The translations under genes were made by a program, and so were the position numbers. A stretch of 64,000 nucleotides of DNA, taken from the NCBI GenBank assembly GCA_947500295.1, contig CANMRM010000006.1:1-64000 (forward strand). The letters run 5' to 3'. Below are positions 1-7,701 of this stretch, piece after piece; position 1 is the stretch's first letter; each line of letters opens with the position of its first letter. Source of the DNA: an uncultured Kordiimonas sp. (lineage in GTDB: Bacteria > Pseudomonadota > Alphaproteobacteria > Sphingomonadales > Kordiimonadaceae). The notes under the pieces are model-generated. The model had not been told where the DNA came from. It did no database searches and was given only the letters and a program-made list of their open reading frames with translations.

Positions 1-53
1 TTGTGCCGATGGTACTTCGTCTTAAGGCGCGGAAGAGTAGGTCGCCGCCAGAT
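1..53 (+). rRNA. rrf: 5S rRNA, 3' end only
   Basis: The first ~53 bases match the 3' third of a bacterial 5S rRNA, including the GATGGTACT and GGGAGAGTAGGTCG-like block (here GGAAGAGTAGGTCGCCGCCAG) that ends the molecule. The rest of the gene and the rRNA operon lie to the left of the window. The tRNA-fMet that follows fits the alphaproteobacterial 16S-tRNA-23S-5S-tRNA-fMet order. The exact 3' end is uncertain by a few bases. Confidence 0.85.
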
Positions 54-100
54 CTACAAAAGAGTGTGCACATACCCGCAATCTTCAAATAATACTCAAG

Positions 101-119
101 CCGGCAACCGCCGGTTTTT
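101..119 (+). terminator. Rho-independent terminator after 5S rRNA
   Basis: CCGGC-AACC-GCCGG followed by TTTTT gives a compact 5-bp GC stem with a T run. It sits between the 5S gene and tRNA-fMet, so at least part of rRNA operon transcription may stop before the tRNA. The tRNA would then need read-through or its own promoter. Confidence 0.7.
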
Positions 120-120
120 G

Positions 121-445
121 TGTTTAAGGGCAGCAGTTCTTCGTGCGTCACGCTACGCGTGATGTGCGCTTCCGCCCATAAGGGCGGACGGCCACAAGGG
201 CCTTGCCTCAGTCCTTCGGACTTCGGTATCAGAAACAACCTTGTTGCCAAACTGTTCTCGGCGTCGCTGCCTTGAGCGCGTTCCATGTGAGCATTGCGGA
301 AACGCAAGCGAAGCGGGAACAACAAACATATGACGCGGGATGGAGCAGCCCGCCCCTTTGAAGCCGAGAGGCTGAAAAGATGTGTATATCGCCGAAGGCG
401 ACACATAACTGCTACCGGGCGGCGGCCCTATACGCAGACATGTGA
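121..445 (+). other. Structured spacer between 5S and tRNA-fMet
   Basis: No gene is seen here. The stretch is a string of small stable hairpins: TCACGC-TAC-GCGTGA near 148-162, TCCGCCC-ATAA-GGGCGGA (171-188), GGCC-ACAA-GGGCC near 190-202, AGTCC-TTCG-GACT near 210-223, TTGCG-GAAA-CGCAA (294-307) and CGCC-GAA-GGCG inside TGTGT/ACACA arms (381-405). Several loops are UUCG or GNRA type, as in rRNA processing spacers. This may be precursor RNA, or the relics of repeated structured insertions like those seen at the other tRNA fragments in the window. Confidence 0.5.
334..352 (+). repeat. Duplicated 5' end of tRNA-fMet
   Basis: The 19 bases CGCGGGATGGAGCAGCCCG are identical to the first 19 bases of the intact tRNA-fMet at 446. 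The preceding bases (ACATATGA versus ACATGTGA) are nearly shared as well. This copy loses tRNA identity right after the D-arm start, so it is a remnant and not a second tRNA gene. It shows that the 5' half as well as the 3' half has been duplicated at this locus. Confidence 0.75.
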
Positions 446-523
<78 letters not shown>

Positions 524-526
524 AGC

Positions 527-560
527 AAGCCAGCTAAGTATATAACTTAGCTGGCTTTTT
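527..560 (+). terminator. Terminator after tRNA-fMet
   Basis: AAGCCAGCTAAGT and ACTTAGCTGGCTT form a stem of 11 or more bp with a 5-nt loop, followed by TTTTT. It starts five bases after the tRNA CCA. Its sequence is unrelated to the terminators behind the other tRNA 3' fragments, so it probably came in with the integrated element. Confidence 0.85.
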
Positions 561-671
561 CTTTGTTCGCTCCGCAGGATTTGACACGAAGAATCTCCTG
601 CATTTAGACTCACACAACTATCACACAAAAACACACACCGACGCACAGCGTCCATATACGCTCATTTGGGG

Positions 672-1868
672 ATGGAGCTTATGGAGATACACCGGATTCT
701 CGGAAATAAGGTCAGATTATATCGCCGTATTGAAGGCGGTGCCTGGCACACTTCCACCTATCTTGCGGGCAAGGAACGCCGCAAGACCACCAAACAGAAA
801 AGCCTGTCTGCCGCCAAAGAGGTAGCGGAAGACTGGTATCTTGAGCTTCGCAACAAAAAGAAACAGGGCGAGCTATCGTCAGGCAAGACCTTCAGAGATG
901 CCGCCAAGGTGTTTGAGCGAGAGTATGAGGTTATCACCAATGGCCGGAGGAGCCCCAAATGGGTTCAAGGCCATAAAGACAGGCTTCGCCTGCACTTGCT
1001 GCCTTTCTTAGCGAGCAAGGCTCTCAAGGACATTACATCAGGCGTTGGTCAGGAATACCGCGTACACCGGATGACCAAGCCTAAGAATTGGGACGTGGAA
1101 CACTTCGATGATGACAAGCTTGAGCCCAAGCCCTGGAAGCCGCCAGCCCGTAATACGATCCATAATGAAATCGTGACCTTATCAATGGTGTTGAAGACCG
1201 CACAACGTCATGGATGGATTGACTTCATTCCTGATCTGTCTGATCCCTATCGCCGGCAAAGCAAGGTTGAGCACCGGCCCTGGTTCACGCCCAAAGAATA
1301 TAAACAGTTCTATGAGGCCACGCGGGCGAATGCAGCTAATCCAAAGAACCCCCGCTACAAATGGTATGCGGAGCAACTGCATGATTACGTGCTGATTATG
1401 GCGAATACGGGCCTCAGACCTGATGAAGCCAAACGTCTTGAGTATCGAGACATAGAGATAGTAGACGACGAAGCCACAGGCGAGACCATTCTTGAAATAG
1501 AGGTGCGCGGGAAGCGCGGTGTTGGCTACTGCAAAAGCATGCCGGGGGCGGTGCGTCCATACGAGCGCATGCTAGCCAGAAACAGTCCTGAACAGACGGA
1601 TCGTTTGTTCCCATCAGACTTTAAAAAGATGCTGAACGGCATCCTAAACGAGCAAAAGCTGAAGTTTGACCGTAACGGGAAAGCCCGGACGGCCTACAGC
1701 TTGCGACACAGTTATATCTGCTTCCGACTTCTTGAGGGAGCTGACATCTACCAAGTTGCCAAAAACTGCCGCACCAGCGTTGAGATGATCGAAAAACACT
1801 ATGCAGCACACCTCAAGGACATGATCGATGCAAGCCTCGTGAATGTGAGGAGGAGGAAATCAGGTTGA
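672..1868 (+). CDS. Tyrosine recombinase, tRNA-fMet integrase
   Basis: About 398 residues of the phage integrase family. The C-terminal catalytic domain shows Arg in NTGLRPDEA, a box II written YSLRHSYI, and the nucleophile Tyr in EMIEKHYAAH. The first His of the usual HxxR is Tyr here and the second His position is Asn in AKNCRTS, a pattern I associate with a proteobacterial integrase subfamily. Its position directly beside the intact tRNA-fMet and the 51-bp repeat makes it the likely integrase of unit 1. Possible starts are TTG 666, ATG 672 and ATG 681; GATGGAG sits close to the last, so the start is uncertain. Confidence 0.9.
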   Translation: MELMEIHRILGNKVRLYRRIEGGAWHTSTYLAGKERRKTTKQKSLSAAKEVAEDWYLELRNKKKQGELSSGKTFRDAAKVFEREYEVITNGRRSPKWVQGHKDRLRLHLLPFLASKALKDITSGVGQEYRVHRMTKPKNWDVEHFDDDKLEPKPWKPPARNTIHNEIVTLSMVLKTAQRHGWIDFIPDLSDPYRRQSKVEHRPWFTPKEYKQFYEATRANAANPKNPRYKWYAEQLHDYVLIMANTGLRPDEAKRLEYRDIEIVDDEATGETILEIEVRGKRGVGYCKSMPGAVRPYERMLARNSPEQTDRLFPSDFKKMLNGILNEQKLKFDRNGKARTAYSLRHSYICFRLLEGADIYQVAKNCRTSVEMIEKHYAAHLKDMIDASLVNVRRRKSG

Positions 1869-1895
1869 TTAAGGTTAATCACCAGCTATCCTTGT

Positions 1896-2846
1896 TTGGT
1901 CAATTACCAGTCATGTACAGCGATTGGATTTAGTTTGTTTAACTTGCTTATAGCAGGCAGAGAAGATGCTTGGGACACGGGTTCATTAGAGCTTGAGCGG
2001 GGTCGAGTAGTTGTTGAATACACAGTGGACGAGATAAGTGAACGCTATCGTGCCTTGAGCGAAGCCGCTGTTGAAGAGCTTAAAAGTCTACCTTCTTTGT
2101 TCGCGATTGAACATGAGAGAGCTCCGACAAAAATTGGTTTTATCACTGAAGTTAGGATCGTTAACTCAGGTGTGAGGTTCAGTTTTGAATTTGATCCTGC
2201 TTTCCCTGATCTTCCAATGGGTTCATTGGAAACTTTGAGGGACGATATCGACCTTGGGGATTGGGAACTTTATAGAACACATTGGGCAATAAAAGATGTT
2301 CCAGTCTGGGACGTGTTATTGACGCGTGGATTGATAACGCAAGAGCATATCAACGCGTCCGCCAAATTCGGTCGCCCTTTATCTGAAAACCAGCAACCAC
2401 ATAGGCCTCATGGAGAATTTAATCATTCACAGGTTTTTATTGTTCACGGCCACGATGAACTTGCCAAAATGGATGTGGCTAAATTTATCGAAAGCTTAGG
2501 TTTAGAACCGATCATATTACACATGCAGGCCAGTCAAGGGTTAACAATCATCGAAAAGATAGAACATTACTCAAATGTCGGATTTGGCATTGTTTTATAT
2601 ACGCCGTGTGACGTGGGAACGAAAAACGGTAATCTAGTATTCTCGCGCAGAGCCAGACAAAATGTGGTTTTTGAGCATGGTTACTTGATTGGAAAACTTG
2701 GTCGTTCACGGGTATCGGCTTTGGTAAAAGGAGAGATCGAGACTCCTAATGATATAAGTGGCGTAGTCTATGTTGCTATGGATGGACAGCAAAACTGGCA
2801 AGATGAAATTAGAGTGGAAATGAGAAATTTAGGGTATCAAGTTTAA
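1896..2846 (+). CDS. TIR-like (CAP12/Pycsar family) effector candidate
   Basis: A 316-residue protein whose last ~138 residues (179-316) match the TIR-like predicted nucleotide-binding family known as the CAP12/Pycsar effector TIR domain: it opens with VFIVHGHDE and has the hallmark RARQNVVFEHGYLIG, with the conserved Glu near residue 260. Family members are NAD+-cleaving effectors switched on by a signal domain or cyclic nucleotides during phage infection. The N-terminal ~170 residues are a probable sensor of unknown type. No cyclase gene is adjacent, so it would be an orphan or self-sensing effector. The frame opens with TTG at 1896 and has no in-frame ATG until 2218, so the start is uncertain. 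It follows the integrase in a cargo position. Confidence 0.8.
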   Translation: MVNYQSCTAIGFSLFNLLIAGREDAWDTGSLELERGRVVVEYTVDEISERYRALSEAAVEELKSLPSLFAIEHERAPTKIGFITEVRIVNSGVRFSFEFDPAFPDLPMGSLETLRDDIDLGDWELYRTHWAIKDVPVWDVLLTRGLITQEHINASAKFGRPLSENQQPHRPHGEFNHSQVFIVHGHDELAKMDVAKFIESLGLEPIILHMQASQGLTIIEKIEHYSNVGFGIVLYTPCDVGTKNGNLVFSRRARQNVVFEHGYLIGKLGRSRVSALVKGEIETPNDISGVVYVAMDGQQNWQDEIRVEMRNLGYQV

Positions 2847-2872
2847 CTCTCGTCTTCTACTATGGTCCTAAT

Positions 2873-3451
2873 TTAAGTCCACATCCGACTGACTAAAGCT
2901 CTTCGTTCTTCTCCAACTGCGTCAACGTAGATAGCCGTAGTAGACATGCTGGCATGTCCCATCAGTAGTTGAACAATATTGAGCGGCACCCCTGAGCTCA
3001 CTGCGTGAATGCCGAAGGCATGTCTTAGGCCTTTTCCAGTACTATATGGCATATCCGGGTTAATGCCTGCCTCTATCATGGTGGCTTTGACAAGTCGCCA
3101 GGTATGGGAGCGTGACCAGGTCCAGAGTCTGTTTTTAATCTGACTTTTCAAGGCATGGACAACGGCTAGGTCGTTCATAAACTCCATCGGCACAGGTATC
3201 GGTCGGTAATGTGGCGTGGTGCTTCGTTTCTTTAGCGACTGGATGACGATTTCACCCGCAGCTGTGTCCACTCGGTCAGCAGTTAACTTCAGTGCCTCGC
3301 TTACACGGCAGCCGGTATAGTAGAGCAGTTGGCAGAGAGTTTTTACCTTGTCAGGCTGGCGTTTTGAGGCCTCATAAAAGGCCTTGCGTTCCTCAAGATT
3401 GAGGTAAAGCCGCTTGCCCTGAGGGTCATAAAGTGAATATGCGTTGTCCAT
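2873..3451 (-). CDS. Short tyrosine recombinase (catalytic domain)
   Basis: A 192-residue protein that is almost only the catalytic domain of a tyrosine recombinase. Arg lies in YYTGCRVSEALKL, box II reads GKGLRHAFGIH (the first His of HxxR is replaced), then LLMGHASMSTTAIYVDA supplies the last His and the nucleophile Tyr. It lacks the N-terminal core-binding domain of full integrases. Proteins of this size are common on conjugative and mobilizable elements, where they may resolve dimers or invert DNA. It is convergent with the TIR-like gene. ATG start with no clear Shine-Dalgarno. Confidence 0.82.
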   Translation of the reverse strand: MDNAYSLYDPQGKRLYLNLEERKAFYEASKRQPDKVKTLCQLLYYTGCRVSEALKLTADRVDTAAGEIVIQSLKKRSTTPHYRPIPVPMEFMNDLAVVHALKSQIKNRLWTWSRSHTWRLVKATMIEAGINPDMPYSTGKGLRHAFGIHAVSSGVPLNIVQLLMGHASMSTTAIYVDAVGEERRALVSRMWT

Positions 3452-3546
3452 GGGCCATTCTTGCGCCTCTCTTGTTTTTTGTACAGAAAACCAGCACTAA
3501 AACAGCAACTTACCCCCCAATATAACCCCACCCCTATGAGGTACTG

Positions 3547-3575
3547 ATGCAACACTCTTGTACATAGTGTTGCAT
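3547..3575. promoter_or_regulatory. Palindromic operator candidate, copy 1
   Basis: ATGCAACACT-N9-AGTGTTGCAT is a perfect 10-bp inverted repeat with the spacer CTTGTACAT. It lies in the divergent region between the short recombinase and the exported-protein gene. A close relative with the same half-site and an internal TGTACA occurs at 5030-5058, upstream of the next operon. Two matching palindromes before two transcription units suggest binding sites of one repressor encoded on the element; that is an inference. Confidence 0.55.
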
Positions 3576-3621
3576 GAGGCTTCGCCTCATGTGTCTCAAA
3601 CCGTTACTCACCGGGGGTTCT

Positions 3622-4356
3622 ATGAAGTTTTCCAAATATCTTGTTACTTTGGCCGTCTGTCTGGTCGGTTTTTCTGCGTTGAAGGCGCAGGGTCGTGGGT
3701 TGTTTGAACCCGCTTTTGCTCGCCCACAGGGAGCCTTTCTTGTTGAAGAAATCAACTTCGAGCCAGAACGTTTCTTTGTTCTAAACAAAGACGAAAAAAT
3801 CCGCGTTGCTGGTGTGTTCGGCAAGCCCAACCTATCGCCCGATGGTAGGGCTACATACTCAACCATCGTTTGGGGCGAGCGTTTCCGGGGTGCTATCTGC
3901 GTTTCTCGCGATAAGGACCAGCTTGTTAAAGCAGTTGATATTATTCCCGGTGCTGAAGTGATCGCCACCGGCACTGCCACAGAGTTTCTGGATGGCTGGC
4001 TATATCTGGAGCAATGCACCATAGATGATGACGTTACGCTGTTTCATGGCCGTGACCCCAAACTGATCCTTGGCAGTTGGTGTGGCGTTGCTAATGGCCG
4101 TGTGTTCCGCAAGCGGGAGTTTGTGCGTGACGAGGACGGCTCCTACCTACAAACTATCTATGACCCGCACCCCAGTGGCAAATGGGAGCCCTGGACGATT
4201 GGTACCAAAAAAACGCGGGTCAAACGCGTGTCCGCTGACCGCATTGAAACCGCCTTTATCGGTCCCCGCCGCGACTACAGCTTCGTGAACTTTCGGGTTC
4301 TGTCTCACAATCGCATTGCCGACCAACACGGCGATGTGTTTCACCGTTGCCAATAA
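3622..4356 (+). CDS. Exported protein of unknown function
   Basis: 244 residues starting at an ATG ten bases after the start of CCGGGGGTTCT. The N-terminus MKFSKYLVTLAVCLVGFSA followed by LKAQG is a typical Sec signal peptide, so the protein should be periplasmic or secreted. I do not recognise the mature part; it has no Cys cluster or nuclease motif that I can name. It is followed after 22 bases by a lipoprotein gene, so the two probably act together in the envelope. Both are framed by matching palindromes and precede a VirD4-like ATPase, which hints at a role in conjugation, exclusion or surface interaction. No function is claimed. Confidence 0.72.
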   Translation: MKFSKYLVTLAVCLVGFSALKAQGRGLFEPAFARPQGAFLVEEINFEPERFFVLNKDEKIRVAGVFGKPNLSPDGRATYSTIVWGERFRGAICVSRDKDQLVKAVDIIPGAEVIATGTATEFLDGWLYLEQCTIDDDVTLFHGRDPKLILGSWCGVANGRVFRKREFVRDEDGSYLQTIYDPHPSGKWEPWTIGTKKTRVKRVSADRIETAFIGPRRDYSFVNFRVLSHNRIADQHGDVFHRCQ

Positions 4357-4378
4357 TCAAACCACACAGAGGAATACC

Positions 4379-5011
4379 ATGCGTAAGTTCATCTTCATGG
4401 CGGCATGCTGCCTGCTTTTGACCGCCTGTAAATCGTTGGCTTTCAGTTACCCACCGGAGAAGTTTCACAGCATGAATAGTGCAGAGTTTGCGACATATGT
4501 TGAAAGGTATAGTTCTGACGCCGACAAAATCTTCGCTGTTGGGTTTAAAGCTATAAAACACCCAGCGCCCAATGAAACTATTTTGATGGCTCCTAGAATT
4601 GTTCACTCCCTTGGAACGGATGGGCGGTTAGTTGCGCGTAGAAGGGATAGTGGCGAAACCGAATACGCCTATTATGTGCTTCTCCAGTATCAGGAAGACT
4701 TTCTGCGCCGCTATGACAGTGTGCGCGACGTTAGTGGCACAAAGCTCAACTTTGAAACCCTGGCAGCCTACCGAGGCAATGGCGGCTTCCATGAAGAGAT
4801 TATCAAGGTTGAATTATCGGAGGACAAACTGCTGGAAGCAAAATTCGATGACTTGTTGATTACCTTAGCAGCGAGAGAACACGAAAGGCGGATTGCCCGC
4901 GCTTCCACAAATCTGCTCAGTCAGGTATCGCAGAACGTAAATGACAACTTTGATCTGGAAGTGCCGTCAAATTACATTGCTAACTTCATGGAGGCAGTAA
5001 ATAGACAGTAA
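4379..5011 (+). CDS. Lipoprotein of unknown function
   Basis: 210 residues beginning MRKFIFMAACCLLLTAC, a signal peptide with the lipobox LLTAC, so the mature protein should be lipid-modified at that Cys. The ATG is preceded by AGAGGAATACC, a fair Shine-Dalgarno. The mature part is mixed helical and strand with no motif I recognise. It forms a likely two-gene operon with the exported protein upstream. Confidence 0.75.
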   Translation: MRKFIFMAACCLLLTACKSLAFSYPPEKFHSMNSAEFATYVERYSSDADKIFAVGFKAIKHPAPNETILMAPRIVHSLGTDGRLVARRRDSGETEYAYYVLLQYQEDFLRRYDSVRDVSGTKLNFETLAAYRGNGGFHEEIIKVELSEDKLLEAKFDDLLITLAAREHERRIARASTNLLSQVSQNVNDNFDLEVPSNYIANFMEAVNRQ

Positions 5012-5029
5012 TATCAATTACTTATTGAG

Positions 5030-5058
5030 ATGCAACACTATGTACAATACTGTTGCAT
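5030..5058. promoter_or_regulatory. Palindromic operator candidate, copy 2
   Basis: ATGCAACA and TGTTGCAT form 8-bp arms around CTATGTACAATAC. It shares the half-site ATGCAACACT and a central TGTACA with the copy at 3547. It lies just after the lipoprotein gene and upstream of the pair at 5178 and 5690. The A/T-rich stretch that follows (5076-5140) could hold that pair's promoter. Confidence 0.5.
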
Positions 5059-5177
5059 GAAGCGTCAAGTTATTCTCAATGCTATTTTAAGCATTATAAA
5101 TACCATTATAGGTATTGATTATTTATAAAAATAGCCCCCAATTTATGTGTCGTTTGATTCAAACACAGGGGGATTCG

Positions 5178-5690
5178 ATGGTCAGCCAAGCTACTGTTGC
5201 CGAACTCAATGCCAAGGCAATGAAAGTTCATCAATTTTTTCAAGATGACTACAATATCTTGTCAATGAATCTGAAAAATATCTTCAACACTGATAAATAT
5301 ACAGCCAGAAGGCGCATGGGCGATATGCCGGACTTTGAGCGAGGTATGTTGTGCTATTGCTTAATGGCCAGAGAGGAATTCCCTGCCATTAGTTTGCATA
5401 AATACCCTTGGGCGGAGTTCATTGCATTCGACCTGGGAAAAGCTGACATAACCATCGCGAACGGTGACCCTCACGAATATCGGGCCTTAAAGTTGATGAT
5501 CCCACGGGGTGTTGAGATGGGTAAATTTATCTCAGCGCGTGAGTCTGCCAACGATATCTTGGAGATGCTTTCTGGCTTCATTGACGGGCCAGATCAGCAT
5601 CATTCGATGACCCTAAAGCACATGAAGAAGGACGTTGCATCGGGTTCCAGATGGGTTACGCCATCCGGCGGTAGGGAGATGCGCTTCTAA
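5178..5690 (+). CDS. Unknown protein coupled to VirD4-like ATPase
   Basis: 170 residues from the ATG at 5178, chosen because CAGGGGGAT lies just upstream; the frame is open further up but without a good ribosome site. It is soluble, with no signal peptide, and rich in Met and acidic residues, with a conserved-looking block FPAISLHKYPWAEFIAFDLG. I do not recognise the family. Its stop codon overlaps the ATG of the VirD4-like ATPase (TAATG), so the two are translationally coupled and are likely partners. Confidence 0.7.
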   Translation: MVSQATVAELNAKAMKVHQFFQDDYNILSMNLKNIFNTDKYTARRRMGDMPDFERGMLCYCLMAREEFPAISLHKYPWAEFIAFDLGKADITIANGDPHEYRALKLMIPRGVEMGKFISARESANDILEMLSGFIDGPDQHHSMTLKHMKKDVASGSRWVTPSGGREMRF

Positions 5691-6901
5691 TGTCGGATGC
5701 TGTAGTTCTTGGAAAGCATGACGACACGTCGGGCCTATGGCATGTTTTCGAGGGTGAAGGACATCTTTTGACATGTGGCTCTATCGGATCAGGTAAAGGC
5801 CAATGTCATGTGATCCCCAATCTTTGGAAATATCCGGGCTCGGTTTTTGTGCTCGATGTTAAGGGCGACAATTATGATGCTTCAATTAATGAGCGACGCT
5901 CTTTTCACGGAGAGAATGTTTACCGATTTGACGTAGCCAATCCAATTCAATCGGCTCGCTACAATCCGCTCGATTTCGTCAGTCGAGATGAACTGGATTT
6001 GTGGGATGAATGCAGAAACCTAGCCGAGATGTTGGTCGTTCCGAAAGCCGATGACTATTTTGAAGCCAAAGCACGAGACCTCGTTGCGGCAGTTTTGCAA
6101 TATGTTCTTCTGTGCGAGGACTTCGAAAAAAACATGACCGAAGTATGTAGCATTATCTGGGCAGATAAAGAGGAGTTGGATGGTCATACGATAGATATGC
6201 AGGCTTTGTGTGATGTTCAACTTACAGAGGCCGCCAAAGGCATAAGGAGTGTTGCGGCTAAAGAGTTTTCTGGAATTATAAATAGCGCCAGAAAATCTCT
6301 TGAGATCTGGCGCTCAAACCGGGTCCGCTTGATCACCAATGAAACAAGCGCAGGATGGACACCTGAGCTGCTTCGAGACGAAGGGGCTTCGGTGTTTGTC
6401 GTTGTTCCGCCACCTGAACTTGAAATGTATGTGTCGCTCCTGCGGGTAATGGTCGGACAACATATTTCAAGACTCATGAAAGATCATGGCAGGAAGGCTA
6501 AGCTGCCTGTTATGTTCATACTCGACGAATTTCCGCTGCTTGGATACCTCAAACCTATCAAACAGCTATTGGACGTTGGCAGATCATACAACTTGCGAGG
6601 ATGGCTGTTTATCCAAAACTACGGCCAGCTAGAAAGCACGTGGTCCAATCCGGAGGGCATTTTATCGGCGTGCAACGTTCAATGTTTCATGGATGTCAAT
6701 GACCCTAAAACCGAAAACCTTGTTCTAAAACAGCTTCCACTCTCTAGGGGGCTGTTAAGTGGGTCCGTAGAGCCGTGGTTGCGGCAGGGAGAATTAACAG
6801 GGCCAGACTGGAAGGGGAAAATACTGGTTTTGACTAAGTCAGAAGATCCCATTCGCCTGCAAAAAGAGTTTGCCTGGCGGCTGAAACCGGAGAGGTTCTA
6901 G
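5690..6901 (+). CDS. VirD4/TraG-like ATPase lacking membrane anchor
   Basis: 403 residues of the type IV secretion coupling-protein family. Walker A is GSIGSGKG (residues ~30-37), followed by VFVLDVKGDNYD and YNPLDF as in TraG/VirD4; Walker B is MFILDEFPLLG, then GRSYNLRGWLFIQ. Unlike usual VirD4 proteins it starts directly before Walker A and has no N-terminal transmembrane helices, so it should be cytosolic unless a partner anchors it. A full-length VirD4 is encoded at 9711-11240. The coupled 170-residue protein upstream may be its adaptor. It could be a second coupling protein, an interference factor or a re-purposed pump. Confidence 0.85.
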   Translation: MSDAVVLGKHDDTSGLWHVFEGEGHLLTCGSIGSGKGQCHVIPNLWKYPGSVFVLDVKGDNYDASINERRSFHGENVYRFDVANPIQSARYNPLDFVSRDELDLWDECRNLAEMLVVPKADDYFEAKARDLVAAVLQYVLLCEDFEKNMTEVCSIIWADKEELDGHTIDMQALCDVQLTEAAKGIRSVAAKEFSGIINSARKSLEIWRSNRVRLITNETSAGWTPELLRDEGASVFVVVPPPELEMYVSLLRVMVGQHISRLMKDHGRKAKLPVMFILDEFPLLGYLKPIKQLLDVGRSYNLRGWLFIQNYGQLESTWSNPEGILSACNVQCFMDVNDPKTENLVLKQLPLSRGLLSGSVEPWLRQGELTGPDWKGKILVLTKSEDPIRLQKEFAWRLKPERF

Positions 6902-7329
6902 CGCTCTATCTCATTGCTGTCTTCCTCAAGCCAGAGTGCTCGAGATTTTCTTTTTTTGGCTGGTTTTTGAGTTTCCTTAATTTTTGAATCCTCTGCTTCT
7001 TGGCCTTGTTTACTTCGTGAGTTGGCTTCTTGTGTTTTTTCAAACTCTTTGTCTTTTAATATGCCATGGCCTTGAGATTGTTTATATCTCTCTATGAAGT
7101 AATTGCCTCTATATGTTTTATCAGCCGCCCTGACTTCAACTTCTGTCAGTTGAATCTTTTTGTGCAATGATTGCATGTCTTTCCAAGCTTCGGCTTGTTC
7201 CTTTTTAATCCTCTCATGAAGATTAGCGTATACTTCTTTAGACAACATATCAGCACAAGATTCATAAGCAGATTCCGCTGCTTCATATTCATTAATCAGG
7301 TTTTCAATATCCCATTTGTTTTTTGGAAT
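6898..7329 (-). CDS. Small charged coiled-coil protein, AUU start
   Basis: 143 residues if translation starts at ATT 7329. That codon sits six bases after a perfect AGGAG, whereas the first ATG (7248) has no ribosome site. The extra 27 residues (IPKNKWDIENLINEYEAAES then AYESCAD) continue the helical, Glu/Lys-rich character of the rest, so the extended form looks real. AUU is a rare initiation codon, best known from infC. The protein has no recognised domain. It closes the virD4-mobC-relaxase operon, and its stop overlaps the convergent ATPase gene by four bases. Confidence 0.6.
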   Translation of the reverse strand: MPKNKWDIENLINEYEAAESAYESCADMLSKEVYANLHERIKKEQAEAWKDMQSLHKKIQLTEVEVRAADKTYRGNYFIERYKQSQGHGILKDKEFEKTQEANSRSKQGQEAEDSKIKETQKPAKKRKSRALWLEEDSNEIER

Positions 7330-7353
7330 GGTGAGCTCCTATTGCGCGCTAGA

Positions 7354-7665
7354 TTATGCAAACTCTTTCAGGTCTTCTTCATAATGACGAATTAGAATTT
7401 CAAGTTTTTTAAAACTCTTTTCTAGACTCTTTAGACTTCTTTCCAGAAAGGCTCTGCTTTCGTGGGCTTTCTGAAGGTATTTCATATGCAGGTCTATCAA
7501 TTCTTCATCATATGTATTTTGCAGAATTTGCTCGGTTTTAGCAATCCACCTAGCAGTATCTTCTTGCTCATTCCGAAAGTCAGTAAATCTCTTATGGTAC
7601 GCTTCTCTTTCGTTGTATAATTCTTGTAGAGTTTTTTCTATCTCAACTTTAGTCCATTGTTCCAT
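7354..7665 (-). CDS. Small coiled-coil protein downstream of relaxase
   Basis: 103 residues, nearly all predicted alpha helix with heptad-like spacing (for example RSLKSLEKSFKKLEILIRHY) and very high Glu/Lys content. No family is recognised. It lies 36 bp after the relaxase stop and 24 bp before the next small coiled-coil gene, in the same operon. Accessory proteins of relaxosomes are often small and helical, so a mobilization role is plausible but unproven. Confidence 0.65.
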   Translation of the reverse strand: MEQWTKVEIEKTLQELYNEREAYHKRFTDFRNEQEDTARWIAKTEQILQNTYDEELIDLHMKYLQKAHESRAFLERSLKSLEKSFKKLEILIRHYEEDLKEFA

Positions 7666-7701
7666 AATAGAATTTTAACAGAATGTTATATTATAACAAT
7701 C

